Source of the DNA: Nitrospirota bacterium
GTDB taxonomy: Bacteria > Nitrospirota > Thermodesulfovibrionia > Thermodesulfovibrionales > Magnetobacteriaceae
Direction: 5' to 3'
Assembly: GCA_015233485.1 (NCBI GenBank)
Contig: JADFXO010000257.1
Coordinates: 1 to 5,796 of the forward strand
Length of the DNA: 5,796 nt
A model generated the notes under the pieces. It saw nothing but the letters and a program-made list of their open reading frames with translations, ran no database searches and was not told the origin of the DNA. The translations under genes and the position numbers were made by a program. This document shows, one piece after another, positions 1 through 4,640 of the stretch; position 1 is the stretch's first letter, and the number at the start of each line of letters is the position of its first letter.

Positions 1-110
1 AGTCTCTTGGATACCGGACACCACATGAGGTGTATTTCGGCGAAACCAAAACTAATAACAGACAGACTGATAAATTAATCCACCTTATAGAGACTAATTT
101 TTTGTCTTGA
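1..110 (+). CDS. IS3-family transposase (OrfB), C-terminal end only; gene enters from left edge
   Basis: The reading frame that starts at base 3 gives SLGYRTPHEVYFGE and then a divergent tail, ending at TGA 108-110. SLGYRTP..VYFG is the usual C-terminal signature of the IS3-family OrfB integrase, a DDE enzyme that cuts and joins the ends of its own element. Only about 35 codons are visible and all catalytic residues lie off-window, so it cannot be told whether this copy is intact upstream. It differs from the second IS3 copy further right (SLGYRTPADVYYG, which stops three codons later), so the two are different elements or diverged copies. The stop codon falls inside the element's terminal sequence, leaving almost no non-coding tail. 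Confidence 0.82.
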   Translation, partial: SLGYRTPHEVYFGETKTNNRQTDKLIHLIETNFLS

Positions 111-127
111 CAATGGGGAGGGGTATA
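99..127 (+). repeat. Right terminal sequence of the first IS3-family element
   Basis: The segment TTTTTTGTCTTGACAATGGG, followed by AGGGGTATA, matches the terminus at 984-1012 (TTTTTGTCTTGACAAATGGG, then TCCACTATA). Both have TTGACA followed after 11 bases by TATA. Two IS3-type transposase genes each followed by the same motif indicates a shared right inverted-repeat end. The exact last base is uncertain, but IS256-type coding sequence resumes by about 129, which bounds it. The left end is outside the window. Confidence 0.6.
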
Positions 128-320
128 AGTTTTACGCAAGATTACTAAGACCAAAGGGGCTTTTGCCACTGAAAACGCCCTCTTGAAACTCATATACCTG
201 GCTGTACAAAAAATATCGGAGAAATGGACTCAGCCACAAAGAAATTGGGGTCAAACAATTTCTCAGCTTGCCATTTTCTTCGAAGGGAGGTTATTATTGG
301 ACATTGATGTTAAGGGCTAA
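128..320 (+). pseudogene. IS256-family (Mutator-type) transposase, C-terminal remnant
   Basis: From base 129 the frame reads VLRKITKTKGAFATENALL, then KLIYLAVQKISEKWTQP, then RNWGQTISQLAIFFEGRL, ending at TAA 318-320. The TKGAF..E.AL, KWT.P..NW and QLAIFFEGRL blocks are characteristic of the extreme C-terminus of IS256/Mutator transposases, normally about 400 residues long. About 63 codons remain. There is no start codon and the catalytic DDE residues are missing. An in-frame TAA at 126-128 marks where homology begins, directly after the IS3 terminus. The fragment cannot be functional unless the rest lies beyond the inserted IS3 element. It lacks a start, so an ORF search would miss it. Confidence 0.85.
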
Positions 321-330
321 AATCAGGCCT

Positions 331-353
331 GACACAGTTTAGTTAACAGAACC
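331..353 (+). repeat. Probable right inverted-repeat end of the IS256-family element
   Basis: The segment GACACAGTTTAGTTAACAGA, followed by ACC, begins 10 bases after the IS256-type stop codon and ends where IS3 coding homology begins. IS256-family elements typically end in a GACACA-type imperfect repeat a short way after the transposase stop, which fits. The partner left end is not in the window, so the exact terminus is inferred from the junction. Confidence 0.45.
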
Positions 354-749
354 CGGTTTAGCAGGTACGTGTTATCATGGGAGCTATCGACCAGCCTTGA
401 AGCGGATTTCTGTGTAAGGGCATTGGAGCAGGCGTTTACAATAGGTATGCCAGAGATATTCAACTCAGATCAAGGCTCTCAATTTACAAGCGAAGAGTTT
501 GTGTCATACTTAGAGCAGAATGGGGTTCGGGTAAGTATGGACGGGAAAGGAAGGGCAATTGATAATATCTTCACCGAGAGATTGTGGAGATCGTTGAAAT
601 ATGAAGAGGTTTATTTGAGAGACTACCGGGATGTCCGTGAATCACGCAGTGGAATAGGCAGGTATCTGAACTTCTATAATTATGAGAGGCCACATCAATC
701 GCTGGGCTACAGAACTCCGGCGGACGTGTACTATGGCAGAAATAACTAA
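354..749 (+). pseudogene. IS3-family transposase (OrfB), 5'-truncated
   Basis: Homology to the rve integrase core of IS3-family OrfB runs from RFSRYVLSWELS (base 354) to LGYRTPADVYYGRNN and TAA 747-749. A GTG at 369 could start a 126-residue ORF, but it lies inside the conserved SRYVLSWELS block, so it is not the native start. The second catalytic Asp (NSDQGSQF, residue 34 from the GTG) and the Glu (NIFTERLW, residue 70) are present with 35 residues between them, the classic D(35)E spacing. The C-terminal YNYERPHQSLGYRTP block is also intact. The first catalytic Asp, the N-terminal DNA-binding part and all of OrfA are missing, so the gene is dead as it stands. The break coincides with the end of the IS256-like remnant, which suggests that insertion split it. 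Confidence 0.88.
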
Positions 750-753
750 AGAC

Positions 754-861
754 GGCTGTGGAAATGGCGGGGATATTGAAAACTCGAAAAGATGAGTTTC
801 CAACAACCCCTTTAACAACTCTCCGCAAACGACGCTCCGAGTTGTTAACATTACCACAGCC
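754..861. repeat. Nested inverted repeats (cloverleaf-like fold) in the IS3 tail
   Basis: The outer arms GGCTGTGGAAATG (754-766) and CATTACCACAGCC (849-861) pair at 12 of 13 positions. Inside are two side structures. One has GGGG (769-772) with CCCC (807-810), TTG with CAA (776-778/801-803), and a tip AAACTC/GAGTTT (780-785/794-799) with an 8-base loop. The other is a perfect 10-bp stem, TTAACAACTC/GAGTTGTTAA (812-821/839-848), with a 17-base loop. Together they can form a three-way junction of 108 bases in RNA or single-stranded DNA. The function is unknown. It may be a transcription barrier, a structural element of the IS, or a small mobile repeat lodged in it. Confidence 0.7.
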
Positions 862-983
862 TTTACTACTGCTAAATATTGTGAAAAAGGAGGAAAAAAG
901 GATTTGGGACGTTACATCCGCTCCCTTTGGGGGATGGACACTATGAAAAATATAAGGACTTGCTGTAACTTAAAAAAGGCAAA

Positions 984-1012
984 TTTTTGTCTTGACAAAT
1001 GGGTCCACTATA
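984..1012 (+). repeat. Right terminal sequence of the second IS3-family element
   Basis: TTTTTGTCTTGACAAATGGG, followed by TCCACTATA, parallels the terminus of the first IS3 element at 99-127. If the element obeys the usual TG...CA rule for IS3 ends, the last base is A1007 (complement begins TGGACCCATTTGTC). If the shared TATA is part of the repeat, it extends to about 1012. The embedded TTGACA (992-997) resembles a -35 box. In IS3-family circles the right end often supplies the -35 of a junction promoter, but here no -10 lies at proper distance in the flanking DNA. Confidence 0.6.
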
Positions 1013-1066
1013 CTTTTCCCCCTTTTTTTCTGTCTCTATATCGGATTTAGGGTAATAATGGGATGG

Positions 1067-1095
1067 GCATTTTTTTTCGCGTATTTTGGTACAAT
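1067..1095 (+). promoter_or_regulatory. Weak sigma70-type promoter candidate for the repeat-protein gene
   Basis: TACAAT at 1090-1095 is a good -10 match. The T-rich segment GCATTT at 1067-1072 lies at 17-base spacing but is a poor -35. Transcription would start near 1102, giving a leader of about 125 bases. The rest of 1013-1226 is AT-rich with poly-T runs and no coding signal, so any promoter of this gene should lie here. Confidence 0.3.
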
Positions 1096-1167
1096 ATAGC
1101 AATAAGCGATAACCGGCGTTGTCAGGATAAAAGGTGAGCATAGCAGCTCTTGCAGTATCTTAAATGT

Positions 1168-1187
1168 GAATCGGATTTTTCCAATTC
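1168..1187 (+). promoter_or_regulatory. Small hairpin in the leader of the repeat-protein gene
   Basis: GAATCGGA (1168-1175) and TCCAATTC (1180-1187) pair at 7 of 8 positions around a TTTT loop. It ends 25 bases before the Shine-Dalgarno sequence. It might stabilise the mRNA end or affect translation; no known riboswitch class is recognised. Confidence 0.3.
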
Positions 1188-1212
1188 ATGCTGAACCATG
1201 ACAATATTAAAC

Positions 1213-1219
1213 AGGAGGG
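1213..1219 (+). promoter_or_regulatory. Ribosome binding site that fixes the start at 1227
   Basis: AGGAGGG is a near-perfect anti-Shine-Dalgarno match, 8 bases before ATG 1227. The in-frame ATG at 1188 has no such site, and starting there would place a charged 13-residue leader before the signal peptide. The start at 1227 is therefore preferred. Confidence 0.85.
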
Positions 1220-1226
1220 ATCAATC

Positions 1227-4200
1227 ATGAGAAGTAGAAAGCAATGTAAAGAAGTTGTTTTTGTAGTAGTTTCGTTAATATCTGTTATTTGCCTCAGCGC
1301 GTTGGCATGTGCTAATGTTTCTGTAGCAGCGCTATCTGAGGATAATGCCATGATTGCCGATTCTTACGGGAAACTTCCAATCGCATTTGAGGCAAACGAA
1401 GGACAGACATACCCGACGGTCAAATATTTAGCCAGAGGACAGGGCTATACACTATTTATGACACCGGGGGAATTTGTGTTGTCAATGACAACCACTGACA
1501 GGAAACTTTCAGAAAATATGGTAAAAATGGAATCTATCCGGATAAAATTTGTCAATCCCAACACGGACGCCTCAGGCGTTCAGACGATAACCGGACTTGG
1601 CGGGCTTACCGGTAAATCCAACTATTTCATCGGGAATAACCCCGGGAAATGGCGTACAAATGTGCCGTCATACCAGAAGGTAAAGTATGAGAAGATATAC
1701 GATGGGATTGACCTCGTTGTTTACGGCAATCAACGCCAGATTGAGTACGATTTTGTCGTAGCTCCCGATGCGGATTATAAGCAAATAGCCCTTAAGATCG
1801 AGGGGGCGGGAAGGTTGAGCGTTGACAAAGACGGCAACTTAATAATCGCCTCAAAGTTCGGTAAAATGCTCATGCACAAGCCGCTTGTTTATCAGGAAAT
1901 AGACGGCGTGAAGAAGGAAATCAACGGCAAATATCGGGTTGCCAAAGGCAATCTTGTTAGTTTCAACGTAGCCGGATATGACAAGAGTAAGGCATTAGTT
2001 ATTGACCCCACGCTTGCATATTCAACATATCTTGGCGGAAGCAGCACCGGCGGTTTGGGTGAAGCAGGCTACGGCATACAAGTAGATACGGCAGGCAACA
2101 CGTATATTGCCGGAATTACAAGCGCAACAGATTTTCCTGTAACAACCGGTGCATTTCAGACTACTATCAAATATAAGGGCTCTTTTAGTGTCTTTGTAAC
2201 AAAACTTAACTCCACGGGGACCGCGCTTTTGTACTCAACCTATCTTGGCGGCAGCACCGGCGAAAGCGACTGTTATTCAATAGCGTTAGATTCCTCAGGA
2301 AATGCCTACATCACCGGAGGCACCTACGCATCGGATTTCCCTACAACAACCGGAGCTTACCAAACTTCTAAAGCGGCCAAAACAAGCTCTAACGCCTTTG
2401 TAACAAAACTTAACTCCATGGGGACTGCGCTTTTGTACTCAACGTATCTTGGCGGCACTGCCAGTACATATGGTGGTGATACCGGAAGTGCAATAGCGGT
2501 AGATAGCTCCGGCAACGCCTATGTGGCTGGAACCGCCTACTCATCGGATTTTCCTACGACGGCCGGAGCATTTCAGACTAAATTGAAAGCCGTGTATGGG
2601 GATGCCTTTGTAACAAAACTAAACTCCACGGGGACTGCGCTTGTGTACTCAACGTATCTTGGCGGCAGTGGTAACACTTTTTATGGCGGTGATACCGGGG
2701 CTGGCAACGCCTATGTTACCGGAACGACAAACTCAGCAAATTTTCCAACAACAAGCGGCGCCTATCAAACTACTCTGAAAAGTTTAGCCAATCCTTTTAT
2801 AACAAAACTAAACTCAACCGGCACTGCCCTTGTGTACTCTACGTATCTTGGCGGCAGCGGCAGTACTACTACCAGTCATATTGGTGATTCCGGGCAGGAC
2901 ATAGCAATAGCACCGTCAGGCAATGCCTTCGTAACCGGATATACCTACTCTTCGGATTTTCCGACAACATCCTCCGCCTACCAAACTAACGCTAAATCCT
3001 CAAGTGGACATGCCTTTGTAACGAAAATAAACTCCACGGGGACTGCGCTTTTGTACTCTACATATCTTGGCGGTTCTGGTGGAGAAGCCGGCATTGGCAT
3101 AGCAATAGATTACTCAGGCAATGCCTATGTTACCGGAAGCACACACTCATCGGATTTTCCTGTGACATCTGACGCTTACCAGAATAAAATGAAAGGCACA
3201 TTGCAGAATGCCTTTGTTACAGAACTTAACCCCTACGGCTCCGCGCTCGTGTACTCAACGTATCTTGGCGGCAGTGGTAATACTGTTTATGCTTTTGGCG
3301 ATACACCTTATGCAATAGCATTAGATTCCTACTATAATGCCTATGTTACCGGAGCAACAAGCTCGTCGGATTTTCCCATAACGACCGGAGTATTTCAGAA
3401 AACCCTTAAAGGTACTCGTAATGCCTTTATATCAAAGTTGCAGCTTCAATCAGCACCAAGTGATTATAGGCTTACTGTAACGAAATCCGGCACCGGCACG
3501 GGAACTATAACAAGCTACCCCACCGGGATGAATTGCGGCGCAACCTGTAATGATTCATACACTTCAGGCATATGGGTAATACTGATTGCGACACCGGATT
3601 CAGGTTCTTCCTTAACAAGCTGGTCCGGGTGCGATTCTATCGAAAGTATATATTGTGGCGTTACAATGTCTGCGGCCAAAAATGTAAACGCGGTATTTAC
3701 GCTATCATCTTATACCCTGACCATAACGAATACCGGCACTGGTTCGGGCACAGTAGCAAGCTACCCCGCGGGTTTAAGCTGCAGCGGCAATACCTGTACC
3801 GGGTTATTTTCTCCAGGTACGGTAGTTGCGCTGTTTCCAACGGAAGATACTAACTCTCAAGTCGCATATTGGCCAGATACCTCCCATTGTAGTAATATTA
3901 CTAGTGATATTACTTCTGATCTATGTACTGTTACTATGTCGTCGAATATGTCTTTGCCGATTAATTTTAGTCGGGACAACGATACGGCAAGCGCAGTCTT
4001 ATTACGCAATATTAATGATTTGAATAATAGCTATAATAATGGTTATGGACCCCCAATGGGACTTACAACGGGCTCAGATTCAGGAGGCTTATACTACACG
4101 GTACAGACTTATTGTGGTACTGATTGTAGGTATTCTTTTTTAGCGTATTCAGACGGTAAGGTATATAATAATATCCTTACTGGCAGTTGGGTCTTAATGG

Positions 4201-4424
4201 ATTATTGGAAAGTTTCTGCTATGGCAAGGAAGTGGATAAACGCTGTTTATAATACCACGTACGGGACAAAATTCGAAGACGTGATATGGTCAGATGGTAT
4301 AAATAGCAGAATGTATGTACAATGGCTGGTGGGTGGTAGTTTTATAATGGCTGGGGATGACGGAGAAATGTACTACTGGGATGGCAGTGTAGTGCATGAT
4401 TTAGGGATTCCCTGGATGCAATAG
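1227..4424 (+). CDS. Secreted SBBP beta-propeller repeat protein with InlB-like repeats
   Basis: The predicted product has 1065 residues. Residues 1-30 form a signal peptide: MRSRKQCK, a hydrophobic stretch, and a likely cut after ALACA or VSVA; the lipobox is poor. Residues about 32-264 resemble the DUF7948-type domain that usually precedes SBBP repeats (FEANEGQ at 54-60, then VKYLARGQGYTLF, ending VIDPTLAYSTYLGG). Residues 265 to about 741 are seven SBBP repeats with the cores GNAYVTG, SSDFPTT, AFVTKLNSTGTAL and YSTYLGG, likely one beta-propeller. Residues 746-828 and 829-915 are two divergent InlB-type repeats (LTVTKSGTGTGTI; LTITNTGTGSGTV), each with paired cysteines. Residues 916-1065 are an unrecognised C-terminal module. 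No transmembrane anchor or sorting motif is visible at the end (GIPWMQ). The role is probably extracellular or periplasmic binding, adhesion or matrix building, but no enzyme motif is seen and the function is inferred. It has its own leader and is followed by hairpins, so it is likely transcribed alone. Confidence 0.9.
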   Translation: MRSRKQCKEVVFVVVSLISVICLSALACANVSVAALSEDNAMIADSYGKLPIAFEANEGQTYPTVKYLARGQGYTLFMTPGEFVLSMTTTDRKLSENMVKMESIRIKFVNPNTDASGVQTITGLGGLTGKSNYFIGNNPGKWRTNVPSYQKVKYEKIYDGIDLVVYGNQRQIEYDFVVAPDADYKQIALKIEGAGRLSVDKDGNLIIASKFGKMLMHKPLVYQEIDGVKKEINGKYRVAKGNLVSFNVAGYDKSKALVIDPTLAYSTYLGGSSTGGLGEAGYGIQVDTAGNTYIAGITSATDFPVTTGAFQTTIKYKGSFSVFVTKLNSTGTALLYSTYLGGSTGESDCYSIALDSSGNAYITGGTYASDFPTTTGAYQTSKAAKTSSNAFVTKLNSMGTALLYSTYLGGTASTYGGDTGSAIAVDSSGNAYVAGTAYSSDFPTTAGAFQTKLKAVYGDAFVTKLNSTGTALVYSTYLGGSGNTFYGGDTGAGNAYVTGTTNSANFPTTSGAYQTTLKSLANPFITKLNSTGTALVYSTYLGGSGSTTTSHIGDSGQDIAIAPSGNAFVTGYTYSSDFPTTSSAYQTNAKSSSGHAFVTKINSTGTALLYSTYLGGSGGEAGIGIAIDYSGNAYVTGSTHSSDFPVTSDAYQNKMKGTLQNAFVTELNPYGSALVYSTYLGGSGNTVYAFGDTPYAIALDSYYNAYVTGATSSSDFPITTGVFQKTLKGTRNAFISKLQLQSAPSDYRLTVTKSGTGTGTITSYPTGMNCGATCNDSYTSGIWVILIATPDSGSSLTSWSGCDSIESIYCGVTMSAAKNVNAVFTLSSYTLTITNTGTGSGTVASYPAGLSCSGNTCTGLFSPGTVVALFPTEDTNSQVAYWPDTSHCSNITSDITSDLCTVTMSSNMSLPINFSRDNDTASAVLLRNINDLNNSYNNGYGPPMGLTTGSDSGGLYYTVQTYCGTDCRYSFLAYSDGKVYNNILTGSWVLMDYWKVSAMARKWINAVYNTTYGTKFEDVIWSDGINSRMYVQWLVGGSFIMAGDDGEMYYWDGSVVHDLGIPWMQ
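2019..3449 (+). repeat. Seven tandem SBBP-coding repeats
   Basis: Units begin at the YSTYLGG codons at 2019, 2232, 2436, 2646, 2835, 3054 and 3252, so successive lengths are 213, 204, 210, 189, 219 and 198 bases, with a last unit of about 198. The most conserved DNA is the block of roughly 60 bases that ends each unit, such as GCCTTTGTAACAAAACT, then CTCCACGGGGACTGCGCTT, then TGTACTCAACGTATCTTGGC, which recurs with few changes at most unit boundaries. The middles vary more. Every unit keeps the frame. High DNA identity between units makes recombination or assembly collapse possible. Confidence 0.92.
3462..3971 (+). repeat. Two divergent InlB-like domain repeats
   Basis: The two units start at 3462 (YRLTVTKSGTGTGTITSYPTG) and 3711 (YTLTITNTGTGSGTVASYPAG). 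They share the pattern aromatic-x-LT-[VI]-T-x-x-GTG-[TS]-G-T, SYP-x-G, Cys-(3 or 4)-Cys, a central hydrophobic strand, a W or Y, a second Cys pair, and TVTMS or GVTMS. This is the layout of divergent InlB B-repeat domains, beta-rich modules in exported proteins. The second unit is more AT-rich and more diverged after about 3840. Confidence 0.75.
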
Positions 4425-4441
4425 CATAAGTACGGGACATA

Positions 4442-4461
4442 AGTCCTGAAACAGCAGGACT
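4442..4461 (+). other. Short hairpin after the repeat-protein gene
   Basis: AGTCCTG (4442-4448) and CAGGACT (4455-4461) form a perfect 7-bp stem with a 6-base loop, 17 bases after the stop codon. GGGAC at 4434-4438 could instead pair with GTCC or GTCCT at 4443-4447, so two folds compete. This may protect or end the mRNA; a regulatory role is speculative. Confidence 0.4.
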
Positions 4462-4475
4462 GTAAGATGAATTAG

Positions 4476-4519
4476 CAATCCCCAAGCTGGTTTTCTCTAT
4501 GAGGACGGCTTGGGGATTG
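4476..4519 (+). terminator. Probable terminator stem after the repeat-protein gene
   Basis: CAATCCCCAAGC (4476-4487) and GCTTGGGGATTG (4508-4519) are a perfect 12-bp inverted repeat around a 20-base loop. The position between a gene end and a promoter suits a terminator. However, no U-run follows directly (TCAGTATAGATTG), so it is not a classic intrinsic terminator. It could act with a factor, protect the 3' end, or be a copy of an intergenic repeat. Confidence 0.55.
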
Positions 4520-4529
4520 TCAGTATAGA

Positions 4530-4559
4530 TTGTGTACTTTTAAAATAATCGGGTATAAT
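4530..4559 (+). promoter_or_regulatory. Sigma70-type promoter for the GT-B-like gene
   Basis: TATAAT at 4554-4559 is a perfect -10. TTGTGT at 4530-4535, with an 18-base spacer, is a modest -35. Transcription would begin near 4566, leaving a leader of about 75 bases before ATG 4641. It follows the terminator-like stem directly, which separates this gene from the repeat-protein gene. Confidence 0.6.
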
Positions 4560-4640
4560 AGCTAAGTCGCGCCGCGTGGATGTGTTTGTAGGATGATGTG
4601 AGGGTGTATCGCGGTCAATTAATATGCCATACGGAGACTT

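Larger units (their letters stand above)
354..1012 (+). mobile_element. Second IS3-family element, right half
   Basis: This unit holds the truncated transposase, a non-coding tail of about 235 bases with strong inverted repeats, and a right terminus at 984-1012 that matches the end of the first IS3 element. The long tail is unlike the first element, whose stop codon lies in its terminus. Bases 862-983, between the inverted repeats and the terminus, hold no convincing gene: a purine-rich GGAGGAAAAAAGG run and a weak hairpin around 917-938 are all that stand out. The left half is absent from the window. Confidence 0.65.

Noticed and set aside
758..946. 62-codon ATG ORF in the IS3 tail
   Set aside because: It runs straight through the nested inverted repeats, which explain the sequence better. 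It has no ribosome binding site and no recognisable protein pattern.
992..1020. Outward promoter from the IS3 right end driving the repeat-protein gene
   Set aside because: TTGACA is followed by TATACT after only 11 bases, and the position at 17-base spacing reads TTTCCC, so no workable -10 is present.
1188..1226. Upstream in-frame ATG as start of the repeat protein
   Set aside because: It has no Shine-Dalgarno site, and AGGAGGG lies 8 bases before ATG 1227, where a normal signal peptide begins.
1227..1320. Lipoprotein signal
   Set aside because: The cysteine in SALAC has Leu at -2 and Ala at -3, a poor lipobox, while ALACA and VSVA suit signal peptidase I.
2019..3449. Tandem repeats as a CRISPR array or non-coding satellite
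   Set aside because: Units of 189-219 bases all keep one reading frame and encode SBBP blades; there are no short identical repeats with unique spacers.
3572..4023. Two plus-strand ORFs of 93 and 65 codons in other frames of the repeat-protein gene
   Set aside because: They lie wholly within the confidently coding 1227-4424 frame, lack start signals and resemble no protein.
4434..4519. c-di-GMP (GEMM) or other known riboswitch
   Set aside because: The conserved core bases of GEMM and other classes I know are not present, and the element follows a stop codon and precedes the next promoter.
4572..4614. CCGCG/CGCGG stem in the leader of the last gene
   Set aside because: Only five base pairs close a 33-base loop, which is too weak to claim.
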